A DNA stretch of 32,336 nt from Gammaproteobacteria bacterium. Its GTDB lineage: Bacteria; Pseudomonadota; Gammaproteobacteria; Pseudomonadales; Cellvibrionaceae. This document shows positions 1 through 6,930 of the stretch, piece after piece; the stretch's first letter is position 1, and each line of letters starts with the position of its first letter. The DNA is taken from positions 1-32,336 of the forward strand of contig SYDJ01000233.1 of assembly GCA_005801205.1 (NCBI GenBank). The letters are read 5' to 3'. The notes beneath the pieces are model-generated. The model saw only the letters and a list, made by a program, of their open reading frames with translations. It had not been told where the DNA came from and did no database searches. The translations under genes and the position numbers were made by a program.

Positions 1-1225
1 GCTGTTCGTCGATAACAATTAAACCGAGGTCTGAGAATTCCACCGCATCTTGAAACAGCGCATGAGTACCAATCACCACTTGCGCCTCGCCATTGGCGAT
101 AGCGGCGAGTTGGGTGCGGCGCTCGCCCACTTTAAGTTTGCCTGTGAGCCAGCCGATTTTTATGCCGAGCGGCTCCAGCCAATTGCCAAAGTTAATGCGG
201 TGCTGCTCAGCCAGAATTTCGGTGGGTGCCATGATCGCCGCTTGCTTGCCGTTGGCTACCGCCGCGAGTGTGGTAAGTGCTGCGACCACGGTTTTACCGG
301 AGCCGACATCGCCCTGTACTAAGCGCAACATAGGGATGGCTTTGGCCAAATCGGCGGCGATTTCGGTAAAGACGCGTGTTTGTGCGCGGGTCAGTTGAAA
401 TGGCAACTGCGCTAAAAAATCGGCCTGCAGTTGCTTGTTAATATAGAGCTGGCTGGCGCCATCGGCCTGCGTTTGGCGACGCAACAACAGTAAACTCAGG
501 TGATGTGCGAGCAATTCCTCAAACGCCAAGCGCTGCTGAAACGGGTGCTCGCCTTCCATTAATAAATGCACATTAGCGTTGGTGGGCGGCTGGTGCAAAT
601 AGCGCAGGGCATCGGCCAGTGAGCTTTGGTTGAGCTGGCGGCGCACGTCGTCTGGCAATAATTCGCGCAGGCTATGAGTGCCTAACCATGTGAGTGCTTG
701 CGTGGCCAGCGTGCGCAAACGCGGTTGCGTAAGGCCCTCGGTTGCGGGGTAGATTGGAGTGAGGTGCTGTTCCAACGGCAACGGCGCGGCTTCATCCAGC
801 AAATCGTATTCGGGGTGATACATCTCCAAACCCGCCGCGCCACGACGAGTTTCACCAAATACGCGCAACTGGGTGCCGTTGGTGAGGCGATTTTTTTGCG
901 CAGCATTGAAATGGTAAAAGCGCAGGGTAATGCCGCCGGTGCCGTCCTGCATGCGCACCACCAAGCTGCGGCGCTTGCCAAAAACGATATCGCACGCGCG
1001 AACCTCGCCCTCAATCACCGCATTCACACTCGGCTGTAAGCCGCCAATGGGCGTAACTCGGGTGCGATCCATATAGCGCGCAGGCAAATGAAAGAGTACA
1101 TCTTGCAGGGAAAATAGGCCAATCTTCGCCAATTTTTCAGCTAAGCTCGCGCCAACGCCCTTTAAGGCGGTAACGGGGATTTGGTCGAGGGTTTGGGTGG
1201 TGGGCATTGTTTTAGAAGAGGGCAT
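1..1225 (-). CDS. recG: ATP-dependent DNA helicase RecG, N-terminal part (runs off the left edge)
   Basis: RecG is a monomeric superfamily-2 helicase that remodels stalled replication forks and branch-migrates Holliday junctions. About 408 codons are present, so the C-terminal part lies outside the window. The first 280 or so residues form the wedge/OB-fold region (LKGVGASLAEKLAKIGL near the start, then the FHLPARYMDRT stretch). The Walker A motif GDVGSGKT lies near bases 298-318, and the Walker B/DEAH-box region begins as VIDEQ at the very edge. Two in-frame starts exist. The ATG at 1225-1223 overlaps the parD stop as TGATG, which suggests translational coupling. A second ATG at 1207 gives the shorter protein usually seen for RecG, and neither has a strong Shine-Dalgarno sequence. 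The family assignment is sure; the start is not. Confidence 0.95.
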   Translation of the reverse strand, partial: MPSSKTMPTTQTLDQIPVTALKGVGASLAEKLAKIGLFSLQDVLFHLPARYMDRTRVTPIGGLQPSVNAVIEGEVRACDIVFGKRRSLVVRMQDGTGGITLRFYHFNAAQKNRLTNGTQLRVFGETRRGAAGLEMYHPEYDLLDEAAPLPLEQHLTPIYPATEGLTQPRLRTLATQALTWLGTHSLRELLPDDVRRQLNQSSLADALRYLHQPPTNANVHLLMEGEHPFQQRLAFEELLAHHLSLLLLRRQTQADGASQLYINKQLQADFLAQLPFQLTRAQTRVFTEIAADLAKAIPMLRLVQGDVGSGKTVVAALTTLAAVANGKQAAIMAPTEILAEQHRINFGNWLEPLGIKIGWLTGKLKVGERRTQLAAIANGEAQVVIGTHALFQDAVEFSDLGLIVIDEQ

Positions 1226-1473
1226 CAAGGGCGCGCACGGCCTTTCGCTTTTATGGCTTCAATATCCAATACTCTACCTTCACCGGCGGCCAAGGCGGTT
1301 AAGCTTTGTTGAATATCGCTGCGCAGAGACTCTAACTTAACGGCTTGCAAGGCATCCTTTTCTGCCATTAAGCGCAATGCCTCGCGCATAACTTCGCTGG
1401 CGGAGTTATACATGCCTGAAGCCACTTTATGTTGTACATAAGATTCGAGTTGCGCAGTCAGTGATACATTCAT
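1225..1473 (-). CDS. ParD-like type II antitoxin (ribbon-helix-helix), no ParE partner
   Basis: This 82-residue protein starts MNVSLTAQLESYVQHKV and continues with GMYNSASEVMREALRLM, the pattern of the CC2985/ParD antitoxin family. Its N-terminal beta strand and two helices form a dimeric ribbon-helix-helix DNA-binding fold, and the C-terminal tail normally wraps the ParE toxin. The residues after 45 (DALQAVKLESLRSDIQQSL) look like an intact toxin-binding tail. No ParE gene follows: the stop codon TGA shares its A with an ATG in frame with recG. The protein is therefore an orphan antitoxin, an autoregulator of recG transcription, or the partner of a toxin elsewhere. The upstream inverted repeat at 1509-1525 is a candidate operator. 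The family call is confident; the role is inferred. Confidence 0.85.
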   Translation of the reverse strand: MNVSLTAQLESYVQHKVASGMYNSASEVMREALRLMAEKDALQAVKLESLRSDIQQSLTALAAGEGRVLDIEAIKAKGRARP

Positions 1474-1508
1474 AAAAACCTCGGTGTGCGGGTGATGATG
1501 CTCATACT

Positions 1509-1525
1509 ATAACAATCTTTGTTAT
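1509..1525. promoter_or_regulatory. Inverted repeat, candidate ParD operator
   Basis: ATAACAA, a TCT spacer, then TTGTTAT: a perfect 7-bp inverted repeat 36 bp upstream of the parD start, in the gap between two divergent antitoxin genes. ParD-type ribbon-helix-helix proteins usually repress their own promoter through such a site. Assignment to ParD rather than to the divergent Phd-type antitoxin is inferred from distance. Confidence 0.5.
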
Positions 1526-1565
1526 TTTTTTAGCTGTAGATTAATTTGTGTACTACAACTAAACT

Positions 1566-1579
1566 AACTAAACTTAGTT
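1566..1579. promoter_or_regulatory. Inverted repeat, candidate Phd/YefM operator
   Basis: AACTAA, AC, TTAGTT: a perfect 6-bp inverted repeat with a 2-bp spacer, flanked by further ACTAA copies on both sides (1562-1586). It lies 23 bp upstream of the antitoxin start codon, where autorepressing Phd/YefM antitoxins bind. The function is inferred from position and symmetry only. Confidence 0.45.
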
Positions 1580-1602
1580 CAACTAATTTTCGGGGGGCTG
1601 TT

Positions 1603-1860
1603 ATGCAAACCATTAACATTCACGATGCCAAAACACATCTTTCGCGTCTGGTAGAGCAAGCCGTACAAGGTGAATCTTTTGTGATCGCCAAGGCAGGCAA
1701 ACCCTTAGTAAAGGTTTCTGCGCTCGATGCGCCAAGAGCAAGCCAAATGCAGCGCTTGGGTTTTTTAACGGGGAAAATTACCGTACCCGATGATTTTGAT
1801 CGCATGGGTGCGGGAGAGATTGAAGTTTTATTTGGTGGCGATGAGAGTATTGGCGAATGA
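1603..1860 (+). CDS. Phd/YefM-family antitoxin
   Basis: An 85-residue antitoxin of a type II toxin-antitoxin pair. The start MQTINIHDAKTHLSRLVEQ, followed by GESFVIAKAGKPLVKV, is the typical Phd/YefM N-terminal fold that dimerises and binds operator DNA. The C-terminal tail (about residues 55-85, acidic, with LTGKITVPDDFD) would neutralise the toxin. The ATG at 1603 is chosen because family homology begins exactly there and a G-rich ribosome site (GGGGGG, 1592-1597) precedes it; the frame stays open to 1546, but that extension is low-complexity and overlaps the candidate operator. The gene overlaps the PIN toxin gene by four bases (ATGA), as expected for coupled synthesis. The protein should be degraded more readily than the toxin, which is family knowledge rather than something seen here. 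Confidence 0.9.
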   Translation: MQTINIHDAKTHLSRLVEQAVQGESFVIAKAGKPLVKVSALDAPRASQMQRLGFLTGKITVPDDFDRMGAGEIEVLFGGDESIGE

Positions 1861-2243
1861 AATATTTACTCGATACCCACTTACTGCTGTGGGCAGCAGG
1901 CCAACCGGAACGGCTCTCAACCGATGCGCGTAGCATGCTTGAGAACACTGCAAACCAGCTGTTATTCAGTGCGGCGAGCTTGTGGGAGGTCAGTATTAAA
2001 AACGGGCTTGGCCGCAATGATTTCAGCGTAAACCCCCGCTTGCTTAGGCGCGGCCTGCTCGATAATGGCTACCTAGAGTTGCCCATTACCAGTGAACACA
2101 CCGTCTCCCTTGATAATCTGCCGCTTATTCACAAAGACCCTTTTGATCGTTTATTGATTGTGCAAGCCATGGTTGAAGGTATCACCTTATTAACGTCTGA
2201 CGCTTTGGTGGCACGTTATGCGGGGAGCATTATTTTGGTGTGA
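1857..2243 (+). CDS. PIN-domain toxin (VapC-like ribonuclease)
   Basis: A 128-residue PIN-domain protein, the usual length for a VapC-type toxin. The acidic metal-binding residues expected of the fold are present: D6 in YLLDTH, E44 in SLWEVSIK, D97 in DPFDRLL and D115 in LLTSD. PIN toxins are magnesium-dependent RNases that cleave tRNA or rRNA when released from the antitoxin. The partner here is a Phd/YefM-type protein, a common pairing for the subgroup with the LWE and HKDPFDR signatures. It overlaps the antitoxin gene by four bases and converges on the Sel1-repeat gene. All catalytic positions are intact, so the toxin is predicted to be active. The RNA target cannot be read from sequence. 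Confidence 0.92.
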   Translation: MKYLLDTHLLLWAAGQPERLSTDARSMLENTANQLLFSAASLWEVSIKNGLGRNDFSVNPRLLRRGLLDNGYLELPITSEHTVSLDNLPLIHKDPFDRLLIVQAMVEGITLLTSDALVARYAGSIILV

Positions 2244-2266
2244 GGGTCATACAGCCAGAGCCGCCC

Positions 2267-3130
2267 TTATTTTTCAGGGCGATCAAAAAACCTAAACGGC
2301 GCTTGGTGGGCTTTGTTGATATAAGCGTTTAAAGCAGATGAAAAGTTTTTGGGTTTTTGCAGTTCAGTGGCGAGTTTGTTGCTGGCTTCTAGCTGCTCAG
2401 GTGACAGCGCATCGGCAAGGTCGTCGCGTTGTTGGGTGGCGGTTGGGGATGTTTTGTTGGTTAAGGCGAGTTTGTTTAAGGCGTAGGCCAGCACTGCATC
2501 TTTAGGAGTGCCTTCGCCGCGCTGATAAGCTCTTGCCATGAGCAAGAGTGCGTCGGCATGGCCTTGTGCGGCGGCTTTGCTGAGCCAGCCCATGGCGATT
2601 TGTGCATCTTTGGGCGCGCGTTTGCCTTGCAGATAGTTAAGGCCAAACCAGTATTGAGCATCTGCATTGCCCTGAAGCGCAGCCTTGCCTGACCACAAGA
2701 TAGCTTCATTGGGATTTTTTGTTACGCCTAGCCCTTGCGCGTAAAAAACACCAAGGCGAGCTTGAGCTTTGGCTGAGTCTTGCTGCGCTGCTTTGAGATA
2801 CCAGTTGGCGGCGGCTTTGTAATCTTTTGGCAACTGGCTGTTTTCATAGAGGTTGCCCAGCTGAAATTGAGCTTCGACATTGCCTTGGTTGGCGGCTTTT
2901 TCAAACCAGGTGGCGGCCATTTTATCGTTGCGGGGGATTGCGCCGCCTTTGTTGTAAAGTGCGCCGAGCATGATTTGAGCAGATATATTGCCCGCATCGC
3001 CCAGCGTATTTAGCTCTGAAATCGCCGCGCCGTAGTTGCCCTTTTTAAAATCGCTGAGTGCCTCTTCCATGCTCGCCAAGGCGGGCAGGCTTGCGATTAA
3101 AAAGAGGGTGGCGACTAAGGATCTGCGCAT
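2267..3130 (-). CDS. Secreted Sel1-repeat (TPR-like) protein
   Basis: The 287-residue protein starts with a signal peptide (MRRSLVATLFLIASLPALA, likely cut at about residue 19-20). It is followed by five or so tandem 36-residue Sel1-like repeats with the pattern GNxxAQxxLGxxYxxG, from about residue 30 to 215. Examples are ISAQIMLGALYNKGG, VEAQFQLGNLYENS and AKAQARLGVFYAQG. Such repeats form alpha-helical solenoids that scaffold protein complexes, here probably in the periplasm. The C-terminal 70 residues are not repeat-like and end FRFFDRPEK. Nothing in the sequence identifies its partner. It lies between the convergent toxin gene and oxyR, with 72 bp separating it from the oxyR stop. Confidence 0.85.
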   Translation of the reverse strand: MRRSLVATLFLIASLPALASMEEALSDFKKGNYGAAISELNTLGDAGNISAQIMLGALYNKGGAIPRNDKMAATWFEKAANQGNVEAQFQLGNLYENSQLPKDYKAAANWYLKAAQQDSAKAQARLGVFYAQGLGVTKNPNEAILWSGKAALQGNADAQYWFGLNYLQGKRAPKDAQIAMGWLSKAAAQGHADALLLMARAYQRGEGTPKDAVLAYALNKLALTNKTSPTATQQRDDLADALSPEQLEASNKLATELQKPKNFSSALNAYINKAHQAPFRFFDRPEK

Positions 3131-3202
3131 GCTGGAATCTCATGGTTGTTTACCAGTGCTGCGGTTCATTCACAGCGGTTTTACTATTGTAGATCTGGTC
3201 TC

Positions 3203-4117
3203 TTATTGTAGAGCGGTTCTGGCCATTTGGATGGATTTTCGCAAAGCATCTATCGCTTTATGGCGTGGGAAGCTGGCGCGCCATGCGAGCGCGACTGTGC
3301 GCATAGGTGCCGGTGCCATAAACGGGCGTGTCACCAGCAAGTTGGAGCTGTAAATGCTGCTGCTCGCGGCGGATTGCGGCAGTATGGTAATACCCAAACC
3401 AGAGGCGACCATATGGCGCAGGGTTTCCAAGCTGCTGCCTTCGGCGGCGGTGCGCACATTGGCGTTATTGTCTTCGGTTTGGTGGATGTTTGGGCAGGTG
3501 GTGAGCACTTGGTCGCGGAAGCAGTGGCCTTCGCCCAGCAGCAATAATTGTTGGCTGCCAATCTCGCCGGGGTCGATTTCGGTTTTGGCGGCGAGCGGGT
3601 GATCGTGGGGCATAAGCACTACGAAGGGTTCGTCGTAAAGTGCTTGGGTGACTACGTCTGGCTCGTTGAATGGCAGGGCGACGATAATCACATCCAGCTC
3701 GCCATTGCGCAGTTTTTTGCGCAGGGTGTGGGTGTAGCCATCTTCCACATAGAGCGGCATTTTGTTGGCCAGCTTCTGCAAATGCGGGATAAACTGCGGC
3801 AGCAGGTATGGCCCAATGGTGAAAATTGCCCCAACCGATAATGGGCTGCTGAGCTGATCTTTGCCGGCATCGGCCATGTCTTTGATGGTGGCGGTTTGCT
3901 CTAGCACTAGGTTCGCCTGCTTAACGATTTGCTCGCCGAGCGGAGTTGGGTGAACGCGGGATTTGGTGCGTTCAAACAGGGCTACGCCGAGTTCATCTTC
4001 CAGCTTTTTTACCGCGATGCTGAGGGTCGGCTGGCTTACGTAGCAGCGGTCGGCGGCGCGGCCAAAGTGTTGCTCTTGGGCGAGGGTAACTATGTAGCGG
4101 AGTTCGGTGAGGGTCAT
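3203..4117 (-). CDS. oxyR: Hydrogen-peroxide sensing LysR-type regulator OxyR
   Basis: At 304 residues, the length fits OxyR. The N-terminal winged helix-turn-helix is MTLTELRYIVTLAQEQHFGR with AADRCYVSQPTLS. The two redox cysteines occupy the E. coli positions, C199 in GEGHCFRDQ and C208 in TTCPN; they form the peroxide-induced disulfide that switches the protein to its activating form. The start at 4117 fits the family N terminus and has AGGA seven bases upstream. The frame extends to 4300, but that extension would run through a palindromic repeat element and has no homology pattern. No catalase, ahpC or dps gene is adjacent. The element at 4137-4236 ends only 19 bp upstream, so the promoter must lie in or beyond it, which is unusual for an autoregulated gene. 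Confidence 0.95.
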   Translation of the reverse strand: MTLTELRYIVTLAQEQHFGRAADRCYVSQPTLSIAVKKLEDELGVALFERTKSRVHPTPLGEQIVKQANLVLEQTATIKDMADAGKDQLSSPLSVGAIFTIGPYLLPQFIPHLQKLANKMPLYVEDGYTHTLRKKLRNGELDVIIVALPFNEPDVVTQALYDEPFVVLMPHDHPLAAKTEIDPGEIGSQQLLLLGEGHCFRDQVLTTCPNIHQTEDNNANVRTAAEGSSLETLRHMVASGLGITILPQSAASSSIYSSNLLVTRPFMAPAPMRTVALAWRASFPRHKAIDALRKSIQMARTALQ

Positions 4118-4136
4118 GGTAGTTCCTAGGCGTAGT

Positions 4137-4236
4137 GGATTCCGCAATCCCCTCTGCGACACGCCGTGAATACATCCCTGTAGGCTCGATGCCAACATCC
4201 ATGTTGGCAACGGTCGCAGAGAGAATCGCGGAATCC
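4137..4236. repeat. 100-bp nested palindromic element (REP/MITE-like)
   Basis: The outer arms, 4137-4160 and 4213-4236, are inverted repeats matching at 21 of 24 positions (they begin GGATTCCGC and end GCGGAATCC). Inside is a second, perfect hairpin TGCCAACAT-CC-ATGTTGGCA at about 4191-4210. There is no coding potential for a transposase. The architecture resembles non-autonomous palindromic repeats scattered between genes in gammaproteobacteria. That it is repeated elsewhere in this genome is inferred from the architecture, since only one full copy is in the window. Confidence 0.75.
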
Positions 4237-4306
4237 AACTGAGAGAATCTTTAAAACGATATCCAAAAGGTAAACCATTTGCATGGTAATGAATAGTCAA
4301 TCCCTA

Positions 4307-4351
4307 TCAAAAGAGCAAGTTTTAATAGTTGGATGTGAGGATATAGGTGAT
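4307..4351 (+). pseudogene. Remnant of the 5' end of the SDR gene that now starts at 5986
   Basis: Bases 4310-4351 match 5989-6030 at 35 of 42 positions without gaps. The read-through KEQVLIVGCEDIGD corresponds to KEHVLIVGCGDIGE of the intact gene. The start codon is destroyed (TCA in place of GTG) and similarity stops abruptly after the glycine-rich motif. Weaker similarity continues about 25 bp upstream into the ribosome-site region. Most differences are at third codon positions, so the two copies diverged as functional genes before this one was truncated. Confidence 0.75.
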
Positions 4352-4401
4352 TCCAGTTATAATCCGCCACTACTGTATAAGAGCTAAGAAAAAAGGAATT
4401 C

Positions 4402-5967
4402 ATGTTGAAACCCTATCTAAAAATACTCATGAAGACGGTGTCTGCCATTATGCTGCTGGCGTTTGTTTCGGCTGTGGTTGTTTATTTTGCGTTCTTAACA
4501 CCGCAGAAGCGCGCGGCGAAACATTTGGATTTTGTTCATCAGTCCATCACTGAAATGCACCCCGCTGTGCTCGACCCTTCTGCCACTGAGTTTCAAGCTT
4601 GGTATAAAACGGGGTATGAAAAAACCAAAGCATTGTTGCCTTTGGTGCATTCTACTGCCGCTGAGCAAGCCTTATTAAATTATTACCTAGTAGGCTACAA
4701 GGATTCGCATTTGTCAGGAGGTATAGCCTATTCGCGCTATAGCCTGCTGGAGCGCACTAAAGAAGAGTGGGCTGGCTGGTTGTTGAAGGCAACAACACAG
4801 GGTTATGAGGTTACCTTTAGTTTAGGTGGAGGCAACTACCCCGAGGTAGGGCATCAACTATTGAGTTGCGATGGTCAACCCATCGAAGAGCTGCTCCAAA
4901 ATCACTATTCGCCCTACGTGGATGCGCGCTGGAATCTTTTAATTGCACGTGACAAAGTGGCCAAAACCTTGACTCAAAAAGCCATGGGCTATGACGTGCT
5001 AGCGCGTCCAGAGATTGCTCAGTGCCTATTTAAAAGCTCATCGGGAGAAGAAAAACAATTTCCATTCGTGTGGCAAAAGCTTGATGAAAAAACTAAACAG
5101 CACATAAATGCTCTAACCTATAAAACCTATACCTATCCATCGCTAACGCGAAAAGCTGACGGTGTTGCATGGGTTAACGTCAGCGATTTCAAATTAAACA
5201 CGCCAGAGGCCTATGCACATCACCAACAACTGCTGAAGGATTTAGCGTCGCTGCATAGGAATGAAACCTTGATCTTTGATCTGCGCCTGAACGCGGGTGG
5301 CAATTCAGATTTTGGTGATGAAATATTGACTGCCGCTTTTGGTAAAAATGGCTGGATCTATCTAATGGTGCAATTGGTAGAAAAATTTGGCAACTCAGAA
5401 AGCTTCTATCGTCCAAGCTGGTCGTTTTACTGGTCGCGCGATTACATGATTAAGCAAGTTAAGCTTTCGCAAGGCGAAAACTCCTCTGAAGCCAAATGGC
5501 TGTCGGCGATCAATGCACGTATGAAAAAAGCACTGGAAAATAATGAGCAACAATTTTCTCAGCAAGAAGTTTTTGGAGGCTTAGCGGATAACTCAGCGGA
5601 AGTCGAATCCGCCAATTGGAGTTATCGTGGCAAAGTGATAATCCTAACCGATAAGCGTTGTGTGAGCTCCTGCCTTAATTTTGTGGATAGATTAAAGCAA
5701 ATACCCAATGTACTTCATTGGGGTGAGCCCACCAGTGCCGACACGGTGTACACCGAAGTAACGGATATGTGGCACGATTACCATGAAGATGCTTACCGCT
5801 TCATGGTGCCTGTAAAACAATGGAATCATCGCGCCCGCAAAGATAATGAGCCCTATATTCCCGATTCGGTGTTTAACGGCAATATTTATGACGACGCAGC
5901 TGTAGAGCAATGGGTGCTAGAAAAACTAGATCATTTGCGTGAGAGCACTAACCCTCTTGCTCAGTAA
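4402..5967 (+). CDS. Membrane-anchored S41-family peptidase-like protein
   Basis: A 521-residue protein. An uncleaved signal anchor is likely at residues 9-32 (ILMKTVSAIMLLAFVSAVVV), placing the bulk in the periplasm. The S41 (C-terminal processing peptidase/tricorn) fold is indicated by DLRLNAGGNSDFGDEIL at 293-309 and by VIILTDKRCVSSCLNFVDR at 412-430, where S422 or S423 is the expected nucleophile. An N-terminal helical domain with DSHLSGG at 101-107 precedes it. No clear PDZ domain is visible, so it resembles the tail-less S41 group rather than CtpA/Prc. The start is ATG 4402 with AAAAAGGAATTC just upstream. A TATAAT box at 4358-4363 is a candidate -10 element. It lies between a broken and an intact copy of the same SDR 5' end, suggesting it arrived by recombination. 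The substrate is unknown. Confidence 0.8.
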   Translation: MLKPYLKILMKTVSAIMLLAFVSAVVVYFAFLTPQKRAAKHLDFVHQSITEMHPAVLDPSATEFQAWYKTGYEKTKALLPLVHSTAAEQALLNYYLVGYKDSHLSGGIAYSRYSLLERTKEEWAGWLLKATTQGYEVTFSLGGGNYPEVGHQLLSCDGQPIEELLQNHYSPYVDARWNLLIARDKVAKTLTQKAMGYDVLARPEIAQCLFKSSSGEEKQFPFVWQKLDEKTKQHINALTYKTYTYPSLTRKADGVAWVNVSDFKLNTPEAYAHHQQLLKDLASLHRNETLIFDLRLNAGGNSDFGDEILTAAFGKNGWIYLMVQLVEKFGNSESFYRPSWSFYWSRDYMIKQVKLSQGENSSEAKWLSAINARMKKALENNEQQFSQQEVFGGLADNSAEVESANWSYRGKVIILTDKRCVSSCLNFVDRLKQIPNVLHWGEPTSADTVYTEVTDMWHDYHEDAYRFMVPVKQWNHRARKDNEPYIPDSVFNGNIYDDAAVEQWVLEKLDHLRESTNPLAQ

Positions 5968-5985
5968 ATAAAAGGTCAAACATTT

Positions 5986-6855
5986 GTGAAAGAGCACGTT
6001 TTGATAGTGGGATGCGGCGATATAGGTGAGCGGTTGGCGCAATGCTTACCGCAAGATGCCTATGAAGTCACTGGCTTGCGCCGAAATCCTCCGGCAGATT
6101 TGCCTTTTCTGCACTATCAAGCTTGCGACGTGACTAATGCCGAGGAGCTTGCTGAAGTCCTGAGGCAAGACTTCGCGGTAGTTATTATCACAATGACACC
6201 CAGTGAGCGCAGTGATGCGGGTTACCAGCGTGCTTACGTGCAAACCTGCCGGAATTTGGTAGAGGAGTTGGATGCTCAATCGCTTAAGCCGCGCTTGGTG
6301 ATTTTCGTTTCCAGCACGGCGGTTTATGGGCAATTGGATGGTTCTTGGGTAGATGAAAACTCGCCCACCGAGCCGGTAGGTTTCAGCGGTGAGCGCTTAC
6401 TGGAAGCGGAAGCTGTCATCCAGAATAGTGGTTATGCCAACACAATCGTTCGTTTTAGCGGTATCTACGGCCCTAATCGGAACCGATTGATTGAGCAGGT
6501 TAAGCAAAAGCGCGCCTCTGCCAGCGCCCACTTTACCAATCGTATTCATGCTGACGATGGCGCTCGTTGTCTTGCGCATTTCATTGAATTAGATCGCAAG
6601 GGTGAAAAATTACAACCAGTTTATCTCGCCACCGATAGCGCTCCGGCACCTATGGTAGAAGTGGTGACTTGGCTGGCGCAGCAAATGGGGGTGGCTGAGT
6701 TTTTATCAGACGCCGCTACCAACGAGCGCGGTAATAAGCGCTGTAGTAATCAATGCTTGTTGGGTTCGGGGTTTGTATTTCGTTACCCCGGCTTTAAAGA
6801 TGGCTACGCATCTTTGCTGGCTGCAGCGGCAATATCGTTCACTTCTTGCGACTAA
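5986..6855 (+). CDS. NAD(P)-binding epimerase/SDR family protein (YeeZ-like)
   Basis: A 289-residue atypical extended SDR. The dinucleotide-binding motif is GCGDIGERLA at residues 9-18, using a GxxxxG variant close to YeeZ-type proteins. FVSSTAVYGQ at 107-116 supplies the usual Ser and Tyr region, but no clear YxxxK lysine follows, as in other YeeZ relatives. VRFSGIYGPNRNR near 155 and FTNRIHADDGARCL near 185 match the substrate-domain hallmarks of the family. The start is GTG 5986, with AAAGG about ten bases upstream. It follows the S41 gene by 18 bp, so co-transcription is likely. The physiological reaction of YeeZ-type proteins is not established, so no specific substrate is claimed. Confidence 0.8.
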   Translation: MKEHVLIVGCGDIGERLAQCLPQDAYEVTGLRRNPPADLPFLHYQACDVTNAEELAEVLRQDFAVVIITMTPSERSDAGYQRAYVQTCRNLVEELDAQSLKPRLVIFVSSTAVYGQLDGSWVDENSPTEPVGFSGERLLEAEAVIQNSGYANTIVRFSGIYGPNRNRLIEQVKQKRASASAHFTNRIHADDGARCLAHFIELDRKGEKLQPVYLATDSAPAPMVEVVTWLAQQMGVAEFLSDAATNERGNKRCSNQCLLGSGFVFRYPGFKDGYASLLAAAAISFTSCD

Positions 6856-6860
6856 TCACC

Positions 6861-6898
6861 GTGGCTGTTTTGCAGCCAGCCCTCCAGCCACGATTTTT
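6861..6898 (+). terminator. Rho-independent terminator after the S41/SDR pair
   Basis: GTGGCTG at 6861-6867 pairs with CAGCCAC at 6885-6891 and is followed by GATTTTTT. A shorter alternative stem GGCTG/CAGCC is nested inside. It lies 6 bp after the upstream SDR stop codon. Confidence 0.65.
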
Positions 6899-6930
6899 TG
6901 CGTTACACTTTTGTTTTTTTATGAGGGCAA

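Noticed and set aside
682-1039. Overlapping open frames on both strands over recG
   Set aside because: They lie inside the recG frame, have low-complexity or basic translations and no ribosome sites. The RecG reading has clear motifs.
4118-4300. N-terminal extension of OxyR by 61 residues
   Set aside because: It runs through the palindromic element, lacks homology, and the ATG at 4117 has a good ribosome site and family-typical start.
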